Origin: Taxillus chinensis | Taxonomy: Eukaryota > Streptophyta > Magnoliopsida > Santalales > Loranthaceae | Reading direction: 5' to 3' | NCBI GenBank assembly: GCA_023512835.1 | Contig: CM042087.1 | Location: 13,362,853-13,426,852, forward strand | Length of the DNA stretch: 64,000 bases | Notes under the pieces: model-generated | Database searches by the model: none | Seen by the model: only the letters and a program-made list of their open reading frames with translations | Told to the model about the DNA's origin: nothing | Shown here: positions 42,373 through 53,043 of the stretch, piece by piece | Layout: every line of letters starts with the position of its first letter | Position numbering within the stretch: position 1 is the first letter of the stretch | Made by a program: the position numbers and the translations under genes

Positions 42373-43473
42373 ATGTTACGACCTTTGCCCATAGCGGAGT
42401 GGAAGTGGGACCATATAGCGATGGATTTTGTGACTGGTCTTCCACCCACCACGGGGAGGAAAGATATGATTTGGGTGATTATGGATCGACTCACAAAGTC
42501 GGCCCATTTCCTGGCTGTTTGCGAGCGGGACTCCATTGGGACCTTGAGTCAGCTGTACATGAACGAGATTGTGAGACTGCATGGAGTACCATCATCGGTT
42601 GTCTCAGACCGGGATTCGAGGTTCACTTCCCGTTTTTGGGCAGGTTTGCAGGAGGCTATGGGGACCAAGCTTCACTTGAGTACAGCCTTTCACCCTGAGA
42701 CTGACGGCCAGACAGAGAGGACGAATCAGACGTTGGAGGACATGTTACGGGCCTGTGTGTTAGATTTTGGGGGTTCGTGGGCAACTCACCTTCCTTTGGT
42801 GGAGTTTGCCTACAATAACAGTTATCAGGCATCCATTGGGATGGCTCCTTTTGAGGCGTTGTATGGACGGCCGTGTCGATCACCTTTGTGTTGGACCGAG
42901 GTGGGGGAGACAGCTCTCTTGGGACCGCAGTTGGTTCAAGAGGCTACCGAGAAGGTTAAGTTGATTCGTCAGCGTTTGTTAGCAGCTCAAAGTCGACAGA
43001 AATCTTATACGGATCAGCGGCGGCGACCTTTGGAGTTTTCTGTTGGTGATCATGTGTTTCTTCGTGTTTCCCCACGTAGTGGACATCGCCGGTTTGGGCG
43101 AGGTTCCAAGCTCTCTCCGCGGTTTATTGGTCCTTTTGAGATTCTGGATCGTGTGGGGCTTGTGGCCTACCGGTTAGCGTTACCACCGCAGCTGAGTCGA
43201 GTGCACAACGTGTTTCATGTGTCCCAGTTGAGGAAGTATCACCCTGACCCCACTCATGTCATCGATTGGGGGACATTGGACATTGCGGATGACATGTCCG
43301 TTGTTGAGGCCCCTATCCGTATCCTAGATCGGCGCGAGAAGCTTTTGCGTGGTCGTGCTATTCCTTTGGTTTGCGTGTTGTGGCAGCACCGTGGCATTGA
43401 GGAGGAGACATGGGAACGTGAGTCCGTGATGCATGCGCAGCACCCAGACTTGTTCGAGGACGAACAATCTTAA
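42373..43473 (+). CDS. Tekay-3 integrase core, C-terminal domain and chromodomain
   Basis: The longest intact coding stretch of Tekay-3, 366 residues. DDE triad: Asp in [15 protein letters not shown], Asp in [13 protein letters not shown], Glu in [13 protein letters not shown]. Then [20 protein letters not shown], a C-terminal barrel ([34 protein letters not shown]) and the chromodomain-like tail (APIRILDRREKLLRGRAIPL, VLWQHRGIEEETWERESVM, HPDLFEDEQS, stop at 43471-43473). Chromodomains of this class are proposed to steer integration into heterochromatin. The sequence keeps normal CAG/CTG codons, unlike the upstream part of the same element. It is not an independent gene: it belongs to the broken polyprotein. 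Confidence 0.9.
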   Translation: MLRPLPIAEWKWDHIAMDFVTGLPPTTGRKDMIWVIMDRLTKSAHFLAVCERDSIGTLSQLYMNEIVRLHGVPSSVVSDRDSRFTSRFWAGLQEAMGTKLHLSTAFHPETDGQTERTNQTLEDMLRACVLDFGGSWATHLPLVEFAYNNSYQASIGMAPFEALYGRPCRSPLCWTEVGETALLGPQLVQEATEKVKLIRQRLLAAQSRQKSYTDQRRRPLEFSVGDHVFLRVSPRSGHRRFGRGSKLSPRFIGPFEILDRVGLVAYRLALPPQLSRVHNVFHVSQLRKYHPDPTHVIDWGTLDIADDMSVVEAPIRILDRREKLLRGRAIPLVCVLWQHRGIEEETWERESVMHAQHPDLFEDEQS

Positions 43474-43802
43474 GCGTGGGAGGTGGCTGTTGGCCAAGGG
43501 ATAGTGATGTGTTTTCTTGTGATGTGTTTTCTTGTATTAGTTGGTGTATTTGTATTGTCTTTTAAAGACATGTGTTCTTATTTGTGATGTGCTTTGAGAT
43601 GTGTATTCGTGCCATGCGGACATGTGTTATATGCATTATTGTGGTTATGGATTATGGTGGTACTGTTAAGTGCTGTTGTGTTGTGTGTGGTGTATGACCC
43701 ATTTGGGTGTTGTGGCTCGCCGTGTGGCAAATGGGTAGCTGGTGTTTGTTTTCCTCGTATGTCATTTCTTTTCGAGGACGAAAAGTCTTAAGGGAGAGAG
43801 GA
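43474..43802 (+). other. Tekay-3 3' untranslated region and polypurine tract
   Basis: Non-coding 315 bp with a repeated GAGGACGAA-AGTCTTAAG-like motif (about 43455-43475 and 43773-43790), then PPT AAGGGAGAGAGGA ending 43802 at the 3' LTR. Confidence 0.8.
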
Positions 43803-45516
43803 TGTAAGGACCCGTACCTTGAGTTAGTCAATTTTACCTTCTGAGTGGAGTTTTTCTAGATTTTGACCCAGTAAATGGACTCCAATGAATTCACGTGCAA
43901 AAGGAGAGATGCTTAGAATGATGTCCTCTATCTACCACAGAAGTTTCAGGCCAAATGGACGTGTATGTGAGGTGCACGTGAATTGGGTCCATTTCACGTG
44001 CAAGTGTGGTTGTCTTCTACATGATGCAAGGAGGCTAGGGGTGAAGTTTGAGCGCATTTGGAGTGCATTTGGAGTTGCACGTGAATTGGGGAATTCACGT
44101 GCAAATTGGCGTGCAGCCATATTTTTGCATGGTTCCCTTGGTTTTGACATTCTAATGACCTTTCTCCAAAGGACCATGTTGAAATTCTGAGTATTTTGGC
44201 CTATATGGGTGCGGAAAGGTGCTAACTTGTGTGATCAAAACTACGTCGTTTTGATCCTGGGATTCACTTAATCAAAACTACGTCGTTTTGATATTGTGTT
44301 GTCTATATAAGGAGGAGAAGCCCCTCTGTTTTAGGGTTAGGGTTTGTTGCTCCACCAGCCGTCGCAGAGAGAGAGAGAGAGAGGGAAGGAGAGCTCCTGG
44401 TTCTGGCCGGGCGTCTTGCGTGGGTGGTCGGTGCTTCGTGGGTGGACGGCGTTCGACGTGGGATCGGGACATTGCTGTGTTGTTGCGTTTTACTTGAGGT
44501 AGGGGTTCTGTTCTTCCTAAACCCTCCTCTGTCCTAGGGTTCTAGGGCAGATTATGGGTTATATCTGTTATATATATATATATATGTAATCCATATAGGT
44601 GTGATCTCCTATATGGATGTTGGCCTTCAATGGCGATTTTGGTGTTTCTGGTGTTTGTGTGATGCATGAAAAGTGTTCGATAAAATGCCCGTATGACATG
44701 CCTGCTACATGTTTGAGAAAATGCCTGTGTGACTAGGTTTATGAGCCTGTGAATTTATGTACACCAACTGTTTGGTTTTATACCTGTGAGGCTTTGCATG
44801 CTAAGTGTTTGGTGTTATGTCTGTGTGACTAAGTGTGGCTATGTGTGCTGTGTTCTTGAAACCCGGTGGCTGTGGAAGCCCGGGACTGTTCTTGGAACCC
44901 GGTGGCTATGGAAGCCTGGGACTGTTCTTGGAACCCAGTGGCTGTGGAAGCCCGAGACTGTTCTTGAAACCCGGTGGCTGTGGAAGCCCGGGACTGTCCT
45001 TGGAAACCCGGTGCCTGTGAAAGCCTGGGAGTGTTGATGTACCAGCCCGTGTATGATTGTGTTTGCTGTTATAGCCTGTATTTATCTGGTGGAATAATTG
45101 TATCACGACACAGCACTTGTACACAAGGCATGTAGATATTAGGTGCATGGGATGGGTTGGGGAGACATGATCCCTACTGAGCTGTGATTGCTCACCCCTC
45201 CTACCATGTTGTTTTCTTTACAGGAACCTACATGCGTTAGGTGGGAACACCAAGGTGGAAGACCTTATTTACTTTACTGTCTACCATTTATGTTATTTTT
45301 ATTGGAATTGATGTAACCCCAGTGGGGATGGGATTAGAAAGGATTTCGTTGTAATAAATTGGTTTGGATTATTTTTATGAACATTACTTTCTTAAATGTG
45401 TTGTGAATGTTTAAAATGTAATATTCTTGGTTTGTATCCTAACCCCTTTGCCCTCCGCGTGGGTAAAAGGGGAGTCACGTGCCGGTTTCCTCGGGTTGGA
45501 AATCCGGGGCGTGACA
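43803..45516 (+). repeat. Tekay-3 3' LTR (1714 bp)
   Basis: Near-identical to the 5' LTR. Hairpins 43974-44001 and 44077-44102, palindromes 44233-44256 and 44271-44292, TATA 44304-44310, tandem repeat 44853-45032. Many of the differences from the 5' LTR are CTG here against CCG/TCG there. Confidence 0.94.
43974..44102. repeat. Two hairpin modules in Tekay-3 3' LTR
   Basis: 43974-44001: GCACGTGAA and TTCACGTGC arms, with stem pairing continuing into TTGG/CCA. 44077-44102: perfect 11-bp arms GCACGTGAATT and AATTCACGTGC round GGGG, followed by A and AATTGGCGTGC. Confidence 0.85.
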
Positions 45517-45521
45517 GTTGG

Positions 45522-46807
45522 TATAGAAATTGCAGTGATTAAGGATCTAGGGTCACAATGTTTACCACCCAATCGATTGTAATAGTCTGGTTATGGCTCT
45601 TGTTCTTGATTTATGTTCTAGTTCATGTTCATGCTGATTATCTCCTACCTATCTTACATTTGGTCCATGCTAAGATAGATTTAAGGCTTTTATCCCATTT
45701 GGTCCATGTGAATAAAAGTGATCAAGGTAGATAAACAATCTAATAGTTGCAAACTTGGTCCGTCATACAACATTAAATCTAATTCACTAGTGTTCCACCC
45801 TAGACAAGGGCTAAGATTACCTAATCATGCATAAACTAGGCATTTCCATTCAAGAAAGTAAATTAAACAAGAACTGAATTTTATTTTATTGAACAACCAT
45901 AACCAAACTGAATACAATAGATTGGGGGCTACATTGCTCCCCTAGACTAACAAAACTACTCCATAACCATGACAAAAGCAATAGAAATTATAAGAAAGAA
46001 CATGATTACAGTACTAGGACAACAAAGGAAGAACCCAAGATGAACTAGGACTCCAGCCTCCAAAGACTCCGGCGTCTGCTACCCAAAATCACTCCTTGCC
46101 AAGGACAATCCGATCTTTTAGCAATGGCTATAGCTCTTTTCAGAACTCAGATCAGATTCTCCCACTCAAGATGATTTACAATGCCCTATTTATAGGATTT
46201 AGTGGGCCAATTTAGGGTTACAAAAGATGTGCCCTAATTATAAATGTGGTCGCAGCCAAAACGACGTCGTTTTGGTTAGTGACACTATTCAACGTTCTAG
46301 GCTCAATAACACCCAAACTACACCAAATTTAACCCCAGTTCTTTAAAGGAAAATGATTAAAACAACAAAACACATCATTTGGAGCTCAAAAATGCTTGCA
46401 CGCGAGAATGCACGTGAGAAGACCCTTTTCACGTGCAGCTCCAAATCATCCCAAATTTGCTCCAAAGCTTCCTCTTGAGTGGTAGAAGGCATCTAAGCAA
46501 TAAAATCCTTGCACGTGAGAATGCACGTGAGAAAGCCTTTTCACGTGCACCTTGATTTTGCCTTCATTTTGTTTCTATCTTCTTCCTATATCTTCCTCTT
46601 GAGTGTATGGAGTGATCTAGCCAAGGTGTGTAGGAAAAGGTTGCTCCAAAACCTGCTAAAAACACTCAAAAAGTACCACTATACACCAAACAGGGTCTTC
46701 CTAGGGGTTAGAGCAAATATGTGTAAAATATCATGCAACTAGGTACAAAACATACTCTAAAACACCCTAAATAAGGCCTAGGATAACGGCATAAATGCAC
46801 GTTATCA
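45522..46807 (-). repeat. Athila-3 3' LTR, right piece
   Basis: Continues the LTR after Tekay-3 and ends at CGTTATCA (46807). Palindrome 46256-46275 and hairpins 46410-46436 and 46523-46548. Confidence 0.92.
46256..46275. promoter_or_regulatory. Perfect 20-bp palindrome, Athila-3 LTR
   Basis: CCAAAACGACGTCGTTTTGG; the centre GACGTC is a bZIP C-box. The same palindrome is at 53298-53317 in the other LTR. Confidence 0.7.
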
Positions 46808-46820
46808 AATTCCCCCACAC
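46808..46820 (-). other. Athila-3 polypurine tract
   Basis: Minus strand TGTGGGGGAATTT next to LTR start TGATAACG. Confidence 0.85.
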
Positions 46821-48150
46821 TTGAACCTTTGCTTGTCCTCAAGCAAAACAAGAAACAAACACACAGTCAAACTGAAAAGAAAGACTAAACTAACAAACAA
46901 GAGAGGCATGGTTTCCCAAGACATACAACTCTATCATGATGAAGTAGACATTCCAATAGCTAAAATGAATCACAAATTAATCTAAACATGCCCTTACTAT
47001 CAAGTCCAACAACCATGTAATATCATTACTAACAGTTCAGATAGAAGCAAACATGCAAGGATAAAATGAAACTTAGCCCCCCCTGAGAGTCCTTACCAAG
47101 GTTAGAGCAGCCTCACTCAAATATAACTTTCTTTTCTCTCCTCTTATGCCTTACTATCAATGCCTAACAGCTAAGGATTTACTCTTACACCCACTACTAG
47201 CTATTGATTAAGTTTTTGCCACGTAAACATGAGAGATCCCCATTGTGCTCGTCAAGGAAAACACACCCTCTAGTCTACTTTTTGCACCTCATACACTTTG
47301 CTTTACTCAATGAACGCACACTCTACTCTAATGACTGATAAAACACATCTTGAGCCAAAGAAGTGAGCTCAGCATTCTACATAAACACAACTGAGCCAGT
47401 ATGGCTTTTATTCTGCAAAACTTTTGTTTTTTTTGTTTAACCACACTTCTTTTGAATAATAACCTTACAAGGTTGCATTTTATGCTCTCCCTTGATGGAT
47501 TATTCACTCTGCTATTTTCCTCACACAACCCTTTGTTGCACATAAGTAGCAATATTTTTTTTTTCCTTTTTTTTTACAAAGCTAAGCTGAAATACTTGAA
47601 TCACTAACACCATACACCAAACACTGAACCACGAACAGGTACTTTCTTGTGCCTAAGTAACTCCAACCATTAAATAGCTAGTACTGAACATTAAGAGCAA
47701 ATTGGTAACCCAATAACCCATAAAATACACTCAAAGGCAAGATAATGGTGCTCTCAAAAAGTATATGCCTATTCTGCACTCAACTTCAGGGTTTACAAAG
47801 CTCATCCTAACATAACATGCTCAGCTTACTATCCAAATGTCAGCTCCAAAATCATGGTGATATCATACAAAAAGTAAAGACATGCTCAACTAACTTCTAA
47901 CACACCTTAACGATTGAAACATCTATATCACAACAAGATACTAAGGTGGTCAATATAGTTAACCAGAATTTGCATACCTTGGTAGCCATGCACCTCACAG
48001 GCAAAACATACATTCACAGCAAAAACATAAAATAAAATTAAAGCATGCATGCAAACAAACAAGCAACCGGTTCAAGGGAATCCCCCCCCCCCCACACTTA
48101 AACGATGCGATGCCCTCAGAGCATGGGAAAAGGAAAAAGGGAGAAGACTG
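46821..48150 (-). other. Athila-3 non-coding 3' interior
   Basis: Homologous to 2279-3622. No ORF. T-rich and poly-C short runs (47551-47573; 48082-48093). Confidence 0.75.
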
Positions 48151-49965
48151 TTACCGGTTGGTGGGGACGCTGTAGTAGAAGATAACATGGGTCACCATTC
48201 TTCTAAGACGTGCGACAAAGTCAGCCGATGTTTCTCCTGTGAGCGCCCAAGTATCCTTACGCTGCAACAGAGCTATCAATAAATAGCAGACAAAAATCCC
48301 ACAACTGAATTGATCAGGTTGTTGGGGAAGCTCCATTTCATTGAAGTGCACCAGAGGAAACTTGGATGTCAACAGCCCTTCTTTTCAGTGTGCGTTTTTG
48401 ATTTTTTTCAAGAAACCATGGACGAGCTTCTTCTTTCATGTAGAAAAACCATGGGCTTGGCTCGGGTCATAAAGGACGGCATGGCCCACACTTAGGTCCA
48501 ACTGCAAGAGTACAAAGTGTCGATCAAGGAGGACCGGTATAAGAACCTCATGGACATGGTGCCAAGAGCGATGTCCTTCTGCTGCTCCATGCATCCGCCG
48601 GCGGAAAATGTGCTTCTCTAACGGCTGCTCATATATCTCACACAGCATGATAGAAGTGTACTGAGCCATAGGGTAGTCATTGGGCTCGGCCTCCACCACG
48701 TGTCGCATCGTACAGCAGAATAAGTCAACGTCATTGGAAGATAAATACTCATCAGCTAGGATACACTGCAAATAAGAGGACGTGAAAACTTCTGAATCAC
48801 GTGTAAAACGCGCTTGCAAGGTGTCTCCATAAGTAAACTGTTGAAAAGCGGCCGTGGCATCAGCAGTGGAGAGGGCCGGATGAAGATGAATATAGATGGG
48901 CTCCCCTAGGTTATCTGCCTGGGGAGCTTCTGATGACGCGCCAGACCACCATTGCAACGGCTGGATTAAGGGAACTAGGGCCTGTGAAGAGCTGGGCCCT
49001 GCTGGTGGTGTGAAATAAACAGGAGCTGCTGGAGGAAAGGGTGGAGCGGCGTAGGGCTCAGCCTCTTGCGGATACTGTGGGTACTCCGGTGTCTCTTCGC
49101 TATGTACAGCGTGTTGCTGCACCGGAGGTGACGGTGCATCAAATGGATCCTCCACAGGAGGTGTAGGAGTTTTCTTCTTCTTCTTCCCCAGGGCCTTCTA
49201 GATCTTACCAAGAAGACCTTTGACTTCCTTCTGTTCCTTGAGGATGAGAGTTTGATTTTTCTTCAGTAGCCCGATCTCCTGGATGGTTTTCGCCTGTGCC
49301 TCTTGGAGTTGAGCAGTTTGCCTCCGTAAATCTTCATAAGAAGCAGCAGGAGTTGGTTCCCAGGGCTTCCCATGGTCGGGTAGATGGACGAGATGTTGCT
49401 TGTTGGTCTTAAGCGATGTACTCGAGCAACTCATCTAGCTGAAGTCTTGTGATGTGGCCATTAGTGAAGGCCCAGTTAAGAACATCAGCTTCACTGATAA
49501 CTTGGCCACTGAAGCCTTAGAAGAAATTATAGACTTCCTCCTTGTGAACATTGAACTGCATGTACATGGCAGTCAGCTGAAAGATGTGCTGTCGACGGGC
49601 ATTCATGGGAGTAGAGGTGTCCCTAAACTGCTCGGTGGGTCACTCCATATGTACGCTGTGACATGAAGGCTGTGGAGCGACGTGGATACTATCTCCCCAT
49701 TTGCCCTTGTAACTAACGCCTAAAGCACCCTCTGGATGGAGAACTCGTAACCGCAAGTTATCCGGGAAAACAGTGGGAACTACTTGAGCACTAAGATGAC
49801 CATATTGATATTGCAGAAGCATGCTAAGTAGTCGACCATATAAACATTTGTGAATGTCCCGTTTCCACAGTTTAAAAATTTCAGCAGCCCAATCAATGTG
49901 TAACTGACGATCAATGCAAAACATAAACTCCAAATGGGACTTAGGGACTGAGTCTACGACCTAGT
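48151..49965 (-). pseudogene. Athila-3 ORF3: Ulp1/C48-like protease protein, 5'-truncated
   Basis: Better preserved copy of the ORF3 seen in Athila-1. Frame 49933-49640: MEFMFCIDRQLHIDWAAEIF, LWKRDIHKCLYGRLLSMLLQ, GVSYKGKWGD. Frame 49434-49198: coiled-coil RRQTAQLQEAQAKTIQEIGL, LKEQKEVKGLLGKI. Frame 49155-48436 (239 residues): proline-rich EETPEYPQYPQEAEPY, then the protease half LFCCTMRHVVEAEPNDYPMA, His in LDRHFVLLQLDL, Asp in VLYDPSQ. Frame 48372-48151: Gln and Cys in PQQPDQFSCGIFVCYLL, stop 48151. The first 300-400 residues are lost where Harbinger sequence begins (about 49966). No signal peptide or membrane helix is seen. His, Asp, Gln and Cys are all present, though in different frames. 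Confidence 0.78.
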
Positions 49966-51359
49966 TTGGTAAAGCTTTTGGAGGGCTACTTCTGCTTATA
50001 AAATAAGCAGAAGCAGCAATAGATGTTTGGTAAAATTTTAATAAAGTGATTATTAAAAAAGTTTCTACTTTTTTTAGATGAAAAGCAGAAGCAATTTCTA
50101 ACCTGCTTTTAAAAACTGCTTAACCAAGAAGCAGTTTTTAACTTTTAAAAAAACCGATTTTATCCTCCCCTCACCTCACGTACGCTGCCGACGAAAACCC
50201 TACGCCCAACGCCATCCTTCCTCGCTCCTCATCGTTAGCAGCAAGCACCAAGCACCAGCGGCAGCCTCCACCAAACACCGCGACAGCCTCCACCAAACAC
50301 CAGCGGGCAGCGGCAGTCTCTTCCTCAACGCCTCCAGCAAGCACCTCAACCTTCCAGGCCTCTTCCTCAACTCCTCCACCAAGCACCAGCGGCAGCCTTC
50401 CTCAACCTTCAGTCGTGGTAAATGATCCTTGTAGCCATATTCATAGCTTGTAATATTGTATATATTGCCAATTCTTTCATGGTAAAGCCCTAGCAGCCTA
50501 GCAATCTCTTATCCATTTTTCCTTCAACCATTATACACAATTTCTCTCTCTATTTTTTTCATTATGGCCACCGATGGGAAAATCGGTCCCCACTCTCCCC
50601 ATTATCATGAGTCTAATAACAATTATATTACATGTGTATGGGTAATTAAGTTATCTTTCAAAGCTCTTGCTGAAAGTTGTTTGTTGATGGGTCATGATGA
50701 CAGTACTTTAAAATGGCCGAATTAGTGGGAATATCGCCAATATTCCTTTACCAAAACAATCTGTTATAGTTTTGATAATCTGCTTATCCAAGTTATCAAC
50801 CCGATAAGCATCCAAGCGGTCCACATATAATAGAAAAGTGTTCTGTGGCATTGATAAAAATAAGTGATCAATATTGCTGATCTACAAACCGTTTTATAAT
50901 ATCTAGTGCTTGGGTATTGACATATCCCCCTTCAATAAGGCCTGGGGTGTCCACAATATTTAATGTGAATCCCGCCCTTGTGCGAGAAATCATCACAAGC
51001 CGTGGTAGCTCTGACGACAAAAACAAAATCATGCCACAATATTCCCTGTGTCCTCTGCATTTCTTTACCCGCCCTGCAGCCGGAACATGTTCAAATTTTA
51101 TTGAATATGATGATTATGGTTTTGATTGATTCTTATTGGATTGTTAATTTGTTGGATTTGTTTACATTTAAAGCTTTTGGATTTGTTCTTATGACTTCTG
51201 ATTTGGACCAGATTCTACATTTGCAACCTACATCTTGGCTTGAAGTTTTGTGTTCTTCATTTTCTTAAGAAGTTTTTATGTTAATTTTTCTACTTATTTT
51301 AATTTTTTAAGTGTTTATTGTGTCTTGTAATATTTTAATATTATGATTTTTCTAATTAG
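49966..51359 (+). other. Harbinger-1 5' non-coding region
   Basis: No convincing gene. CCACCAAACACC/GCAGC-rich patch at 50220-50400. AT-rich further on. Confidence 0.6.
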
Positions 51360-52385
51360 ATGGAAAATGAGAAAAATAGTGGCAACTATTCTGAAATTAA
51401 GGCAAGTGTCCCAAGGGTTAAGGCTATATGGGATGCTGAAAGCACTAATGCATTTTGTGAGTTATGCATCAAGGAAGTAGAAGCTGGACACCACCCAGGA
51501 ACTCATTTCGATAGAGTAGGATGGTCAAACTTGTGTGAAAATTTTAATACAGCAACCGGAAGAATGTATACAAAGCCACAATTGAAAAACAAATGGGATG
51601 CACTTAAGACTGATTGGAAAATGTGGAAGGATTTAATTGGGAAAGAAACTGGACTTGGATAGAATTCAAATAAAAAAACTGTTGATGTATCTGATGATTG
51701 GTGGCAAAGTAAATTACAGGTAATACTAATGTTTTTTTATTTCCTTTTCCTCTTTTTTTATATTACTTTTTCCATGTTGTATTCTAAATTATTATAATAT
51801 GTGCAGAAATATCCTCAAGCATCAAAGTTTCGCAGAGAAGGCATTGCACCGGATATGGAAGAAAAGTTTGACAGGATGTTTATGAATACCACAGCAACAG
51901 GGGATTATGCTTGGACTCCTGCATCAGGATTTGTTCCATCTGAATCTGAAAAAGTATCCGCTGTGGAAGTTTCTCTAATTGAGAGTAGTGGTAATTCTGA
52001 TGAAAATAATATTCAAGAACCTTCAAAACATATACAAAGAAAAAGATCAAGGGAGGAACTAGGAAAACAATCCACAAGATGGATGAGAAAGAAAAATAAG
52101 GGGAATGTGGGAGGTGCAGCAATGCTTTCTGATCAAATTAATCGTCTTGTAGATGCAGTTGAGGGTTGCAAGACTTCTGAAATGTCTTCTGTTTCTAACA
52201 AAACACCTGAGTTTACCATAACAAAATGTATAGAGGTTCTCAAAGATATTCCAGGGCTAGACAAAGCTCTATATTTTTTTGCAACTGACCTATTTTGTGC
52301 AAAAGAGAAGAGAGAAGTGTTTATGGCTATGGATGAAACTGAAAAGCTTAGTTGGCTCAAGTATGAGCATGAGCATGCAGGATAG
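51360..52385 (+). pseudogene. Harbinger-1 Myb/SANT-like DNA-binding protein
   Basis: Second ORF of plant PIF/Harbinger elements; in this superfamily the Myb-like partner binds the ends and helps the transposase enter the nucleus. ATG at 51360. The Myb/SANT-like domain covers residues about 17-100 (AIWDAESTNAFCELCIKEVE, HFDRVGWSNLCENFN, KPQLKNKWDALKTDWKMWKD). A TAG at 51660-51662 replaces the expected Trp codon in ETGLGW. The coding sense continues (DDWWQSKLQ) to a good donor ACAG/GTAAT at 51720, an 87-bp intron, and acceptor ATGTGCAG ending 51806. Exon 2 (51807-52385) has KYPQASKFRREGI, a basic NLS-like QRKRSREELGKQ, and a conserved tail (KALYFFATDLFCAKEKREVF). One nonsense codon is the only damage I see. 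Confidence 0.83.
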
Positions 52386-52523
52386 AACTTTAGCATGAGT
52401 TGAGAACTCTATTTATTGTCATTTTGTTGTATTTGTTTTATTTGTTATGTTAGTACTTTGTATTTGGTATTGAACTAAATAAGTATTTATTTTATATTTG
52501 TGTTATGAACTCATTGCATTAAG

Positions 52524-52524
<1 letters not shown>

Positions 52525-52559
<35 letters not shown>
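52525..52559. repeat. (TA)n microsatellite
   Basis: About 17 TA units between the two Harbinger ORFs. Confidence 0.9.
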
Positions 52560-52561
<2 letters not shown>

Positions 52562-52621
52562 TTTGGTTCATTGAATGTTTTTTAAAAAAATATTGAGCAG
52601 GTTCAAATTCTAAAGGTGAAA

Positions 52622-53043
52622 ATGGTGGACAAGCTCACAGAAGCCAAACTACAAGTTGTATGTGGGGCTATTGAACTCATACAATACTATTACAATACAT
52701 ATATTTATAAAAATCCTTGTATGAATTCTTCACAAACAGGAAATAAGTGGTTGAGAGAAGTTCTTGATGGAAATGACAATAGATGTTTTAGGATGCTTAG
52801 AATGGATAAAAATTGTTTTTACAATTTATGTAATGACTTGCAAGCCAACTATGGGTTACAAGGATCAAGAAGAACAAATGTGACTGAAATTTTAGGGATG
52901 TTTTTGCACATCCTAGGACATGGTGTTGGGAATAGATTAGCGCAAGAACGTTTTCAACACTCTGCTTGGACTGTGTGCACATATTTCAGTAATGTTTTAG
53001 ATGTCATATGTCGGTTGAGTGTTGATGTTTTGAAGCCACAAGA
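52622..53043 (+). pseudogene. Harbinger-1 transposase, N-terminal fragment
   Basis: Open frame with WLREVLDGNDNRCFRMLRMD, FYNLCNDLQANYGLQGSRRT, VTEILGMFLHILGHGVGNRL, AQERFQHSAWTVCTYFSNVL and RLSVDVLKPQD. This is the N-terminal region of HARBI1-like transposases. The catalytic DDE domain that should follow is absent: after the codons for QD the sequence continues as Athila LTR (CCAGGACAATAAAGG). The enzyme is therefore dead and the frame ends at a stop 53054-53056 in foreign sequence. Confidence 0.85.

Larger units (their letters stand above)
36559..45516 (+). mobile_element. Tekay-3: complete-length Ty3/gypsy chromovirus, target duplication GTTGG
   Basis: 8958 bp from TGTAAGG to GTGACA, flanked by GTTGG (36554-36558, 45517-45521). 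LTRs 36559-38277 and 43803-45516, PBS 38281-38292, gag 38689 on, pol to 43473, PPT about 43788-43802. Same family as Tekay-2 and the solo LTR. Structurally complete but with many frame breaks between 38850 and 42370. Confidence 0.95.
49966..53043 (+). mobile_element. Harbinger-1: PIF/Harbinger DNA transposon, 3'-truncated
   Basis: The left end reads TAGTTTGGTAAAGC, typical of PIF/Harbinger-like ends, with AGCAGAAGCAG repeats nearby. It contains the two ORFs normal for the superfamily (Myb/SANT-like protein and transposase). The transposase stops partway and sequence switches directly to Athila LTR at about 53044, so the right end is missing. Target duplication cannot be checked. Confidence 0.8.

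Noticed and set aside
50171..50386. Minus-strand ORFs rich in Val-Glu-Ala-Gly in Harbinger-1
   Set aside because: They are opposite-strand readings of a CCACCAAACACC/GCAGC-rich patch, with no support.
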